Shown in pieces: positions 28,950-37,297 of a stretch of 64,000 nt of DNA; position 1 is the stretch's first letter, and every line of letters starts with the position of its first letter. The position numbers and the translations under genes are program-made. The stretch comes from Pseudomonadota bacterium. GTDB taxonomy: Bacteria; Desulfobacterota; Binatia; UBA1149. Where the stretch lies: contig JACNKC010000047.1 of assembly GCA_014382245.1 (NCBI GenBank), forward strand, positions 1-64,000. Reading direction: 5' to 3'. Under the pieces are notes generated by a model that saw nothing but the letters and a program-made list of their open reading frames with translations, made no database searches and was not told the origin of the DNA.

Positions 28950-29369
28950 TCACCGCTCAATAGTGACTCTCTTCAGGTCCCTGGCGCGCAACTGGAGAAG
29001 GCCGGCCGCGGTGGTTCCGTAAAAAGAAGTGGAGTCTCGTATCTCCAGGTCGACCTTGTCGCCTTCATTGGAAGCCAACGTCACCGTCAAGTAGGCGTCA
29101 TCGTCGTCGGCAAACTCGAGGACCGCCACCTGGGCGAAGTCCACGCGCAGGGTTCCGCGTCCAAGCTTCCCCGACAGCGCTGTTTCGCCCGCGAGGTTGA
29201 AGGCCGAAACCTTGTAGTTTCTGCCGTCAATGTCTTCGAGGGTCGCGTTGTAGTTGACCTTGGGATTGGTAAGCGACGACGGACCCGACTGGCCTCCCAT
29301 GGCGCATAGAAGCACCCACGTTGCCACGAGGCAGCAGGGCAGGGCGATTTGCTTGATGAGTTTAGGCAT
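28950..29369 (-). CDS. Small exported beta-rich protein, function unknown
   Basis: About 139 residues. A signal sequence (IKQIALPCCLVATWVLLCAMGG) is followed by a strand-rich domain: YNATLEDIDGRNYKVSAFNLAGE, LRVDFAQVAVLEFADDDDAYLTVTL and GLLQLRARDLKRVTIER. A lipobox is not clear, although Cys residues end the hydrophobic stretch. ATG 29369 has AAGGA 8 nt upstream; the track start 29510 adds an improbable leader. It begins the operon, 9 bp before the aromatic-Pro repeat gene, and presumably acts with the mla genes. Confidence 0.7.
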   Translation of the reverse strand: MPKLIKQIALPCCLVATWVLLCAMGGQSGPSSLTNPKVNYNATLEDIDGRNYKVSAFNLAGETALSGKLGRGTLRVDFAQVAVLEFADDDDAYLTVTLASNEGDKVDLEIRDSTSFYGTTAAGLLQLRARDLKRVTIER

Positions 29370-29590
29370 AGGGTTTTCCTTCAGCGGGCGAGGCACGTTC
29401 AGTGCTTCCGCGGCTCTACTCCAGCAACGAATATAGCCAGGCCTTGGCTTTTGAGGTCCATAGCCCCCCGCTTGCGCAGTCACAACCGGTTTGCGGATTG
29501 CCGTGCGCATTGCGTTTACATGGGTGTTTTCAGGCGCTAGTACTGGTCAGACGGGTCTTCGCTGGCCCGGGCCGTAAAAAAAATCAGCTA
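29370..29590. other. Intergenic region between the mla operon and acsA
   Basis: Divergent gap that must hold both promoters. It contains the palindrome GGCCCGGGCC followed by an A8 run on the plus strand. No clear -35/-10 pair was found, and I see no gene. Confidence 0.4.
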
Positions 29591-29595
29591 TCCGC

Positions 29596-29627
29596 GGGGG
29601 CGCAAACGGCACCCCCTCAGATGGGGG
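29596..29627 (+). promoter_or_regulatory. Mutually exclusive G5/C5/G5 stems over the acsA ribosome binding site
   Basis: GGGGG (29596-29600), CCCCC (29612-29616) and GGGGG (29623-29627) occur in order. The last G5 belongs to the acsA Shine-Dalgarno GGGGGAGA. The C5 can pair with either G5, hiding or freeing the binding site. This is a structural possibility seen in sequence only. Confidence 0.35.
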
Positions 29628-29631
29628 AGAC

Positions 29632-31581
29632 ATGACGGAAAAGAACATAGAATCATTGCTGCACGAGGATCGCTCCTTTGAGCCACCTGTTGAATTTGCC
29701 TCGGCTGCACGGCTAGGCAACCGCGAAGATTACGACGCGATACGCAGCAAGGCCGCCGCTGACCCCGAGGCTTTCTGGGCTTCGATTGCCGAGGAATTGC
29801 ACTGGTTTCGTAAGTGGGACGAGGTTCTCGATTGGAGTAACCCACCGTTTGCCAAGTGGTTTGTGGGCGCAGAAACCAACATCAGCCACAACTGTCTCGA
29901 TCGCAACCTCGACCGCGGTCTCGGCGATAAGACGGCCATTTTCTGGGAAGGCGAGCCGGGCGATCGCCGCGAGATAAGCTACTCGGAACTGCATGCAAGC
30001 GTGTGTGAGTTTGCCGGGGCGTTGCTGGCCAAGGGAATCAAGGCCGGCGACCGTATCGCCCTGTATATGCCGATGGTGCCCGAATTGGTGATTTCCATGC
30101 TTGCCTGTGCGCGTATCGGCGCTACTCATTCGATCGTGTTCGGTGGTTTCTCGGCTGATTCTCTGCGCGACAGGATCAACGACGCCGAAGCAGCCATGGT
30201 CATAACCGCCGACGGCGGTTGGCGGCGCGGCAAGGTGCTCGCGCTCAAGGAGATAGTTGACGACGCCGTCGTGCAGTGCCCCAGCGTGAAGAACGTGATC
30301 GTTCTCAAGCGCTGCGAAAACGAAGTGGCCTGGGACGAAGAGCGCGACACCTGGTGGCACGACTCGCTGGCTGGAGTGGTGCCGCTGGAGGCTGCCGCCG
30401 AGCTCGACGCTGAGCACCCGCTTTTTATCCTCTACACCTCTGGTACCACCGGCAAGCCGAAAGGAGTTGTTCACAGTACCGGGGGCTACATGACCCAGGC
30501 CTACATAACCACCCGCTGGATCTTCGATCTCAAGGACGATGACATTTACTGGTGCACCGCTGACATCGGTTGGGTTACCGGCCACAGCTACATTGTCTAT
30601 GGCCCGCTCATCAACGGGGCCTCTGTTGTCATGTACGAAGGCGCTCCCGATACGCCGGGCAAGGACCGGTTCTGGGATATCGTGGAGCGCTACGGCGTGA
30701 CGGTGCTCTACACCGCCCCTACCGCCATCAGGACCTTCATGAAGTGGGGCGACGAACTGCCGGCTTCGCACGATTTGTCGAGCCTGAGGCTGCTGGGAAC
30801 GGTGGGTGAGCCGATCAATCCCGAGGCATGGATATGGTACCGCAGGGTGATAGGCGGCGACCGCTGCCCGATTGTTGACACCTGGTGGCAGACCGAGACC
30901 GGCGCGATCATGATCAGCCCGGTCCCCGGAGCCGTGACCACCAAGCCAGGTTCGGCGACGCTGCCTTTTCCGGGCATAGATGCCGAGGTCGTTGATGGCG
31001 ACGGGCAGCCGGTCGCTGCCAACCAGGGCGGACTGCTCGTCATACGAAAGCCCTGGCCGGGGATGCTGAGAACGATTTATGGCGACCCCGAGCGATTCAA
31101 GGAACAGTACTGGGCTCGCATGCCGGGAATGTATTTTGCCGGTGACGGCGCCCGTCGTGACGAAGACGGTTATTTCTGGATCATGGGTCGAATCGATGAC
31201 GTGATGAACGTATCGGGACACCGGCTGGGTACGATGGAAGTCGAAAGCGCGCTGGTCGGTCACGAAGCAGTGACCGAGGCGGCGGTAGTAGGCCGTCCCG
31301 ATGACGTAAAGGGCGAGGCCGTCGCGGCTTTCGTTACCCTGGGGCCCGGTTACGAGGGCGACGACGAACTGGTGGCGGCGCTGCGGACCCACGTGGGCAA
31401 GGAGATAGGTGCCTTCGCAAAACCCGATGATATTCGCTTTACAGATGCACTGCCGAAGACGCGAAGTGGTAAGATAATGCGACGATTGCTGAGGGACATT
31501 GCCGCCGGCCGGGACGAAGTGGGCGATACCACGACGCTCGAGGACTACTCGGTGCTCGCCAGCCTGCGCGAAGACGACTAA
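29632..31581 (+). CDS. acsA: Acetyl-CoA synthetase
   Basis: A 649-residue AMP-forming acetyl-CoA synthetase. Visible motifs are the P-loop [19 protein letters not shown], the acyl-pocket [10 protein letters not shown], the hinge region with [18 protein letters not shown], and the acetylatable Lys in [11 protein letters not shown] near residue 616. The length is normal. It activates acetate (or propionate) to acyl-CoA in the cytosol. A strong GGGGGAGA site precedes ATG. cysS follows after 21 bp and may share the transcript. Confidence 0.96.
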   Translation: MTEKNIESLLHEDRSFEPPVEFASAARLGNREDYDAIRSKAAADPEAFWASIAEELHWFRKWDEVLDWSNPPFAKWFVGAETNISHNCLDRNLDRGLGDKTAIFWEGEPGDRREISYSELHASVCEFAGALLAKGIKAGDRIALYMPMVPELVISMLACARIGATHSIVFGGFSADSLRDRINDAEAAMVITADGGWRRGKVLALKEIVDDAVVQCPSVKNVIVLKRCENEVAWDEERDTWWHDSLAGVVPLEAAAELDAEHPLFILYTSGTTGKPKGVVHSTGGYMTQAYITTRWIFDLKDDDIYWCTADIGWVTGHSYIVYGPLINGASVVMYEGAPDTPGKDRFWDIVERYGVTVLYTAPTAIRTFMKWGDELPASHDLSSLRLLGTVGEPINPEAWIWYRRVIGGDRCPIVDTWWQTETGAIMISPVPGAVTTKPGSATLPFPGIDAEVVDGDGQPVAANQGGLLVIRKPWPGMLRTIYGDPERFKEQYWARMPGMYFAGDGARRDEDGYFWIMGRIDDVMNVSGHRLGTMEVESALVGHEAVTEAAVVGRPDDVKGEAVAAFVTLGPGYEGDDELVAALRTHVGKEIGAFAKPDDIRFTDALPKTRSGKIMRRLLRDIAAGRDEVGDTTTLEDYSVLASLREDD

Positions 31582-31602
31582 CGGGAGCTGAAGGGGAAAG
31601 CG

Positions 31603-33024
31603 GTGGGCTTACAGTTTTACGACACCAGGGCGCGTTGCAAGCGCGATTTCGAACCGCTGCAGGACGGCCGAATATCGTTGTACACCTGTGGGGTCACGGT
31701 TTACGACCGTTGCCACGTGGGCCACGCGCGCTCGCTGATATTTTTTGACACGGTCGCACGTTACCTGCGTTGGCGCGGTTGGGACGTGTGCTTCGTGCGC
31801 AACATCACCGACATAGACGACAAGATCATCGCTCGCGCTGCCGAGAACGGCGAGCCCTGGCAAGACCTTACGGCCCGCTTCATCGATTCCATGCACGCTG
31901 ATCTTGATCGCCTGGGTTGCGAGCGGCCCGACGTCGAACCCCGCGCGACCGAGCACATAGAAGAGATGCTCGAGCTTGTAGCCCGGCTCGAAGAGCAGGG
32001 GCTGGCCTACGCAGTAGGAGACGGTGACGTGTATTTTTCTGTTGGTGACTGGCCTGCCTACGGCGCGCTCTCGGGGCGCAGGCTCGACGAGTTGCAGGCC
32101 GGCGCACGGGTAGAGGTGGACGATAGAAAAAAAGGACCCATGGATTTTGCGCTGTGGAAGTCGAGCAAACCGGGAGAGCCCTGCTGGCCGAGCCAGTGGG
32201 GCGAGGGTCGACCCGGCTGGCACCTGGAGTGCTCGGCCATGAGCGCGCGCTATCTCGGCCGACCCTTTGATATTCACGGTGGTGGCGAGGACCTCATCTT
32301 TCCTCACCACGAAAACGAGCTCGCCCAGTCCTGCGGCGCCGCCGAGGGCGAGGAATTCGCCCGTTACTGGATGCACCACGCCTTTGTGCGCATAGACCAC
32401 GAGAAGATGTCCAAATCCCTGGGCAATGTTTTTGCGATCGAGGATGTTCTCAAGGAAGTCGAGGCCGAGGGCCTGCGCCTTCACCTGCTCTCTACTCACT
32501 ACCGCAGCCCTCTTGATTTCAGTCCCGACGGAATCGACGAATCGACACGCGCACTGCTGAGGGTCTACGAGACGATCGCCCGCGCTGACGAAGCGGGGGC
32601 TGTGGATCCGGGCTTTGACTTCGACAGTCCCGAGACCGCCCGCCTGGTCGAGTTGATGGACGATGATTTCAATACCGCGCGAGCCATCGCGCTGGCCTTT
32701 GATGCAATGAGGGACTGCAACCGGGAACTCGATGCCGGTAACCTGCGCGCGGCCTCCACGGCCCGCGGTATCCTCGCGGCTGTGGGTGCGGGGGTGGGTT
32801 TGTTCGAGCAGGATCCGGCGACTTACCTCTCCGATTATCGCGAGCGCGCCGCTCAAAGCGGGGGCGTGGACGCCGGCCTGGTCGAAGAGCTCGTCGCGGC
32901 CCGCGTGCAGGCCCGTACCGACAAGGACTTCCAGAAAGCTGACACCCTCAGGGACCAACTGGTCGAGATGGGGGTCGTGCTCGAAGACGGCCCCGGCGGA
33001 ACCAGCTGGAAGCTCGAGCGCTGA
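31603..33024 (+). CDS. cysS: Cysteinyl-tRNA synthetase
   Basis: A 473-residue class I synthetase with Zn/cysteine-binding YTCGVTVYD, HIGH-type motif HVGH, GWHLECSAM, the HGGGEDLIFPHHENE segment typical of CysS, and KMSKS. Length and order are standard. It starts at GTG with AGGGGAAAG upstream. This essential gene marks the region as core chromosome. Confidence 0.97.
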   Translation: MGLQFYDTRARCKRDFEPLQDGRISLYTCGVTVYDRCHVGHARSLIFFDTVARYLRWRGWDVCFVRNITDIDDKIIARAAENGEPWQDLTARFIDSMHADLDRLGCERPDVEPRATEHIEEMLELVARLEEQGLAYAVGDGDVYFSVGDWPAYGALSGRRLDELQAGARVEVDDRKKGPMDFALWKSSKPGEPCWPSQWGEGRPGWHLECSAMSARYLGRPFDIHGGGEDLIFPHHENELAQSCGAAEGEEFARYWMHHAFVRIDHEKMSKSLGNVFAIEDVLKEVEAEGLRLHLLSTHYRSPLDFSPDGIDESTRALLRVYETIARADEAGAVDPGFDFDSPETARLVELMDDDFNTARAIALAFDAMRDCNRELDAGNLRAASTARGILAAVGAGVGLFEQDPATYLSDYRERAAQSGGVDAGLVEELVAARVQARTDKDFQKADTLRDQLVEMGVVLEDGPGGTSWKLER

Positions 33025-33034
33025 TCAACAGATC

Positions 33035-33433
33035 ATGCAACGCAGGCACGTACACAGCAGGGTGATTGACTACGAGGCCCGCCCCCTGGCTGGCGGAGAC
33101 CTGGCCCTCGAGGCCAAGCTCTGTGACATACGACGCGTGGCTTTCCAGGGCGTGCTGCACGACAAGGTGATTACGCCGGGCATTATCCACGACGTTGAAC
33201 TCGACCTGCGCGTCGACCAGGATCGTGTGCTCAGCGATTCGTCGTTCAAGATGTACACAGTTCCGTTTCCTGACGCAGAGCGTCACGGCGGTACTTGCTG
33301 CCAGGACATCCTGGGCGCTTTTGATGGCCTGGTAGGGGTCAGGGTCGATGAGCGCATGAATCGTAACGTGATGGCGCTCGTAGGGGGTCCTCGGGGCTGT
33401 TTTCATGGGCAGACCCTTGCCATAGGGGCATAG
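33035..33433 (+). CDS. DUF2889-like protein, short
   Basis: A 132-residue protein beginning QRRHVHSRVIDYEARPLAGGDLALEAKLCDIRRV and including ITPGIIHDVELDLRVDQDRVL and a GLVGVRVDERMNRNVMALVGGPRGCFH segment. This is the pattern of DUF2889 proteins (R.LH.R....G......LxDxK...IHDM.LRL), usually ~180 residues. The C-terminus stops right after the conserved GC-H, so it looks trimmed by ~50 residues. The next gene is a second, diverged member, which argues for tandem duplication. Function unknown; in other genomes DUF2889 genes often sit near acyl-CoA metabolism genes. Confidence 0.6.
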   Translation: MQRRHVHSRVIDYEARPLAGGDLALEAKLCDIRRVAFQGVLHDKVITPGIIHDVELDLRVDQDRVLSDSSFKMYTVPFPDAERHGGTCCQDILGAFDGLVGVRVDERMNRNVMALVGGPRGCFHGQTLAIGA

Positions 33434-33438
33434 GGGCC

Positions 33439-34008
33439 TTGCCGGTGATCAACGAGGCTCTTGACGGCGACCAGCCGAGAAGGGTGGCCAGGCACCTGCT
33501 CATCGACGGATATAACTACGGGGCCACCGGCGTGACGCTGGAGGCGAGCATGATAGACAGCGAGCTGCCCGACGACCTGTCTGCCGGCCCGATGGGCGAA
33601 GTGATAGTCGAGGCAGACTTGAGCATATCCTTCGAAGTCACTGATTTCATTTATAAAATGCCCGTAGCCACCTTGCGCTGTCCGGCTGCAGGGATTGACG
33701 GAGAAGTGCCATTGGCCGACCGGCTCGACGGCCTGCGCATGGCTCCGGGGGTTTTTGCTGACCTTAGAAGGCGCCTGCCGGGGGGACGCGAATCGGAGCT
33801 GTTGACCCAGCTTTTGAGCATGATGATCCCGGTGACGATCCAGGCTTCTATTGCCCAGCGGGCCCGTATGGGGCGGCCACCGGGTCCGGACGCAGACAAC
33901 AAGGGTAGTCTCGGGCAGGTGGACAGTTGCCACATGTGGGCCGCGGGCGGGGCCCTGGATCTCAAAGTCAGGGAAGCCCTGGCCGAGCGCGCCGCTAATG
34001 ATAAGTAA
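33439..34008 (+). CDS. DUF2889-like protein, second tandem copy
   Basis: A 189-residue protein starting at TTG. RRVARHLLIDGYNYGATGVTLEASMIDSE matches the beginning of the DUF2889 pattern and CPAAGIDGEVPLADRLDGLRMAPGVFADLRRRL its middle. The tail ITIQASIAQRARMGRPP (approximate reading of the C-terminal helix) completes the family length that the upstream copy lacks. It lies 5 bp after that copy in another frame. No catalytic motif is known for the family. Confidence 0.55.
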   Translation: MPVINEALDGDQPRRVARHLLIDGYNYGATGVTLEASMIDSELPDDLSAGPMGEVIVEADLSISFEVTDFIYKMPVATLRCPAAGIDGEVPLADRLDGLRMAPGVFADLRRRLPGGRESELLTQLLSMMIPVTIQASIAQRARMGRPPGPDADNKGSLGQVDSCHMWAAGGALDLKVREALAERAANDK

Positions 34009-34091
34009 GTGGCAGGGCTTGGGCATGGCCGCGAGGGATGATAAAAGAACCTTACCGTCTGCAACGGCGGAAAGGGGAGGAGTTTAGAGAA

Positions 34092-34241
34092 ATGGGACGT
34101 AGCGCAATTCTGGCAATGGTGGCACTGGCGATGGTGTTGTCGGTATCGGCCTGTAAGAAGACTGGAGATGAGGCTGCGCCCGACGCCGGCATGGAGACTC
34201 CCAGCGAGCCGGCACCGGCACCCGACGCGCCGGAGACCTGA
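34092..34241 (+). CDS. Small lipoprotein (49 aa)
   Basis: MGRSAILAMVALAMVLSVSACKK is a textbook lipoprotein signal with lipobox SVSAC. The mature peptide is only ~29 residues, rich in Pro, Ala and Glu. GGGGAGGAG lies ~10 nt before ATG 34092; the track start 34038 is upstream of that site. It is followed after 3 bp by the Tat-exported oxidoreductase, so it may tether or accompany it. It would be missed by annotators with a 60-residue cutoff. Confidence 0.7.
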   Translation: MGRSAILAMVALAMVLSVSACKKTGDEAAPDAGMETPSEPAPAPDAPET

Positions 34242-34244
34242 GCC

Positions 34245-35531
34245 ATGGCCGGGGACGGGCGTCAACTGGGTCGCCGTTCCTTTCTAGCGCGGGCGGGTGC
34301 CGCCGGTTCTGCGCTGGGCGTGTTGGGGGGCATCCGCTCACTGCTGCGTTACCAGACCCAGGCCTACCTGCTGCGCGAAGCTCCCGTGCAGGCCGATGAG
34401 CCACGCGCCCAGTGGCAGGGAGCTTCGGTAAAATCCTATCGACCGCTGGGTCGTACGGGCTGGCAGATGTCCGATATTTCTTTCGGCAGTGGCGGCCTCA
34501 GGGATCCCGACGTACTGCGCCTGGCGCTCGACCGGGGCATCAACTACGTAGACACGTCGCCCGACTACTCCGACTCCATGAGCGAACAGGCCGTGGGCGA
34601 GGCCGTGCAGGGGCGCCGCGACAAGGTCTTTATCGCGTCCAAGTTCTGCACTCCCGACGGGCATCTCGACGCCGACACCCCGGTGGCCGAAATCATCGAG
34701 GCGGTGGAGCAGAGCCTGGGCCGCTTGCGCACCGACTACGTGGACCTGCTGCACGTGCACGCCTGTAACTCCGTCGATCGTCTCATGGCGCCTACCTTCC
34801 ACGAGGCCTTCGATCGCCTCAAGGAGCAGGGTAAGGCTCGCTTCATGGGCGTTTCAAGTCACACGCCCAAGCTCGAAGAGGTGATGGCCCGTGCCGTGGA
34901 AAGTGATCGCTTCGACGTCATCATGCCGGCCTACAACTTTCGCCACTGGCCGACACTGCGCGCGACCATCGACCGTGCTCACGAAAAACAAGTGGGCGTG
35001 GTGGCGATGAAGACCCTCAAGGGTGCCTACCATACGGTGCTGGGCGAGTTCAAGGGCGATGAGCGGGCGAGTTTTACCCAGGCCGCGTTCAAGTGGATCA
35101 ACAATGACCCGGCCGTCTCGGGCCTGGTTGTTACCATCAAGAACGCTGCCCAGGTTGACGAGTATCTCTACGCTTCGGGCACGCGCATGGACCCCGCCGA
35201 TCTGCTGGTGCTCAAGAAGTACGAGGACGCGGTATCGGGTACGTACTGTCCGCCGGGCTGCGGCGACTGCCTTGAATCCTGCCCGTCTGACCTGCCGGTC
35301 AACGATGTATTGCGCTACTCGACCTACTACCGCAACTACGGCAACGAGCGCGAGGCGGTGGACCTGTACGCGCGACTGACCGAGGGCAGGGCCTTCGCCG
35401 AGCCGGGTGGTACGCGCTCGGTGGCCAGCGCAGCCGATTGCCTCGGCTGCTCGGCGCCCTGCGAGGCCGCTTGTCCCGAGGGCCTGCCGATTCGCAAGCT
35501 CATGGGACAAGCCCACCGAACCCTTTCCTGA
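34245..35531 (+). CDS. Tat-exported aldo/keto reductase with C-terminal [4Fe-4S] domain
   Basis: A 428-residue protein. The N-terminus GRRSFLARAGAAGSALGVLGG is a twin-arginine signal. Residues ~60-310 are an aldo/keto reductase barrel: GRTGWQMSDISFGSGGL, NYVDTSPDYSDSMSE (catalytic D/Y), IASKF (Lys), DLLHVHACN (His). The tail has CPPGCGDCLESCP and CLGCSAPCEAACP, Cys patterns for iron-sulfur clusters. AKRs with such ferredoxin tails are known in the cytosol; a Tat signal places this one outside the inner membrane. It would receive or deliver electrons in the periplasm; the substrate is unknown. Confidence 0.85.
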   Translation: MAGDGRQLGRRSFLARAGAAGSALGVLGGIRSLLRYQTQAYLLREAPVQADEPRAQWQGASVKSYRPLGRTGWQMSDISFGSGGLRDPDVLRLALDRGINYVDTSPDYSDSMSEQAVGEAVQGRRDKVFIASKFCTPDGHLDADTPVAEIIEAVEQSLGRLRTDYVDLLHVHACNSVDRLMAPTFHEAFDRLKEQGKARFMGVSSHTPKLEEVMARAVESDRFDVIMPAYNFRHWPTLRATIDRAHEKQVGVVAMKTLKGAYHTVLGEFKGDERASFTQAAFKWINNDPAVSGLVVTIKNAAQVDEYLYASGTRMDPADLLVLKKYEDAVSGTYCPPGCGDCLESCPSDLPVNDVLRYSTYYRNYGNEREAVDLYARLTEGRAFAEPGGTRSVASAADCLGCSAPCEAACPEGLPIRKLMGQAHRTLS

Positions 35532-35540
35532 GAACGGCCG

Positions 35541-36728
35541 ATGGCCGCGGCGATACTCCTCGCAGACATGGACGCGTTTTTTGCGTCGGTAGAACAGCTC
35601 GATGACTCGACCCTCGCCGGCCGCCCGGTGTTGGTGGGTGGCAGTGGACGGCGGGCCGTGGTGGCGGCGGCTAACTACGAGGCACGACGCAGCGGGGCGA
35701 GATCGGCAATGTCCATGGCCGAGGCCCGGCGACGTTGCCCTCACGCGGTGGTAGTGCCGCCACGCATGAAACGCTACGCTGAATTATCGGCGCGGGTTCG
35801 CGAGATATTCTACCGTTTCACTCCACTGGTGGAGCCCTTGTCGCTGGACGAAGCCTACCTGGATGTCAGCGATTCGCGGCGGCTGCACGGGGGGCCGTTG
35901 GAGATTGCCGAGGCGCTTCGGTCGGCGGTGCGCGACGAGCTGTCGTTGGCCGTTTCGGTGGGCGGTGGCCCCGGAAAGACCGTGGCGAAGATAGCCTCGC
36001 GCCGGGCCAAACCCGACGGCGTGTTTCTCGTGGCGGCCGACGAAGTGTTGGAGTTTCTGCAGCCGCTGCGCTTGCGCGAAGTTCCGGGTGTTGGTCCTGT
36101 CACCGAGCGCAAGCTGCACGAGATGGGCGTGGCTACACTCGGCCAGTTGGCCGAGCTCGATCCCGGTCTGCTTGAGAAGAAGCTCGGCAAGTCGGGCCCC
36201 GGGCTGTACGACCTCGCCTGGGGCCGCGACCGGCGGCGCGTAAGCAACGATCGCGAGCGCAGCAGCTACGGTTCCGAAAACACGTTTAACGATGACGTCG
36301 AGCAACGCGAGGTCATCGAGGCTGCCGTAATTGCCCACTCGGAGACGGTGGCATGGCGCTTGCGCAGGGCTGGCCGTTGCGGGGTGACGGTTACGCTCAA
36401 GTATCGCCCGTCGGGGAGTGGCGAAGGTTGGCGCCTGGTGACGCGCTCCCGGAGCCTGGCGGTTGCGACCGACGACGGCGCCGTAATTTCACGCGAGGCT
36501 ATGCGCTTGTGGGACGACGAGCCGCGGCATCCGCCCCTTCGCCTGGTGGGCGTACAGCTGGCCGGCTTCGAAGCCGAGCGGGCACCGCAGCTCGACCTGT
36601 TCGGCGAGGCCGAAGTCGCTGCCCGTGATGATGTCGCGGGCTCTGCACCCAGCCGGACGGCGCTGAATTCTGCGCTTGACGATATCAGCGCACGCTTCGG
36701 TCGCGGTGTACTCAAGCGCGGCGCGTGA
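35541..36728 (+). CDS. dinB: DNA polymerase IV (Y-family)
   Basis: A 395-residue Y-family polymerase: ILLADMDAFFASVEQ (catalytic Asp pair region), YEARRSGARSAMSMAEARRRCP, SLDEAYLDVSD (catalytic D/E), then the helix-hairpin-helix region LREVPGVGPVTERKLHEMGV and the little-finger domain. It performs error-prone translesion synthesis. The C-terminus has QLDLFGEAE rather than a clean beta-clamp QxxLxLF ending. It lies 9 bp after the aldo/keto reductase gene. Confidence 0.93.
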   Translation: MAAAILLADMDAFFASVEQLDDSTLAGRPVLVGGSGRRAVVAAANYEARRSGARSAMSMAEARRRCPHAVVVPPRMKRYAELSARVREIFYRFTPLVEPLSLDEAYLDVSDSRRLHGGPLEIAEALRSAVRDELSLAVSVGGGPGKTVAKIASRRAKPDGVFLVAADEVLEFLQPLRLREVPGVGPVTERKLHEMGVATLGQLAELDPGLLEKKLGKSGPGLYDLAWGRDRRRVSNDRERSSYGSENTFNDDVEQREVIEAAVIAHSETVAWRLRRAGRCGVTVTLKYRPSGSGEGWRLVTRSRSLAVATDDGAVISREAMRLWDDEPRHPPLRLVGVQLAGFEAERAPQLDLFGEAEVAARDDVAGSAPSRTALNSALDDISARFGRGVLKRGA

Positions 36729-36750
36729 TAAGCGACAAAGCTCCAGGCGC

Positions 36751-36781
36751 TTGAAGAAAGAGCTGGCAGCCGCAATAGTGT
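36751..36781 (+). promoter_or_regulatory. Possible promoter of tRNA-Arg
   Basis: TTGAAG at 36751 followed by AATAGT (17-bp spacer) or TAGTGT (19 bp), 9-11 nt before the mature tRNA. The matches are modest. Confidence 0.35.
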
Positions 36782-36790
36782 GCCTCTCGT

Positions 36791-36867
36791 GCGCTCGTAG
36801 CTCAGCTGGATAGAGTACCGGGCTTCGAACCCGTAGGTCGCAGGTTCGAATCCTGCCGGGCGCACCA
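36791..36867 (+). tRNA. tRNA-Arg (anticodon UCG)
   Basis: A complete cloverleaf: acceptor arms GCGCTCG / CGGGCGC with one U-G pair, D-arm with AGCTGGATA, anticodon loop CTTCGAA with TCG at 36825-36827, T-arm GCAGGTTCGAATCCTGC, and encoded CCA. It reads CGA and related Arg codons. The 3' end touches the degraded TauD reading frame. Confidence 0.96.
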
Positions 36868-36868
36868 T

Positions 36869-37297
36869 CTACCTCCCTTTAAGCCAGGGTAGCCGCGGGC
36901 GTCGCCGTACTGGGCGGGCTACTGCGTACGAGCGGCGAGGTGGAAGACCCAGGTGCTGGTTGGCAAACAGGGTATCTCCGCCACACTCGGGCACCTCGAG
37001 CGCGTAAAGGATGCTGCCGAGAGGCGGGGTAGGGGCAAAGTAAACGTCAGAGTGCCATATCTCGGTCAGCGTGTGTTTCTTGCCCAGGTTGGGGATGCAT
37101 ATTACGGGAGGGTAACCCTTGATACTGGGAACGATAGGGTGGACCTGCAGGGTGCCGAAACGTTCACCGTATGCGATCAGCTGTTTCGGGGCGGGATCGT
37201 GGCCACGGAAAACAAGGACGTGGTGTTCGAGGAAAGCCGAGTGTATCTGAGCGAAGGTCTCGTCGTCCACGCTTGAGAGATCGACGCCAGCGATCAC
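36869..37297 (-). pseudogene. TauD/TfdA-type dioxygenase remnant, truncated at both ends
   Basis: 142 codons that match the N-terminal half of Fe(II)/2-oxoglutarate dioxygenases: AGVDLSSVDDETFAQIHSAFLEHHVLVFRG, FGTLQVHP, and the Fe-binding HxD in TEIWHSDVYF, ending with GGDTLFANQ. The family is ~270-300 residues. Here the first ~20 residues are missing at the junction with the astacin gene, and everything after GGDTLFANQ (including the second His and the 2-oxoglutarate-binding Arg) is replaced by unrelated Arg-rich sequence next to tRNA-Arg. It can hardly be an active enzyme. Confidence 0.75.

Noticed and set aside
29560-29580. GGCCCGGGCC plus A8 as a terminator
   Set aside because: On the plus strand the hairpin is followed by A, not U; on the minus strand the U-run precedes the hairpin.
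29713-31392. 559-codon open frame on the minus strand
   Set aside because: Shadow of acsA. The same holds for 31609..32958 (cysS) and 7329..8357 (korB).
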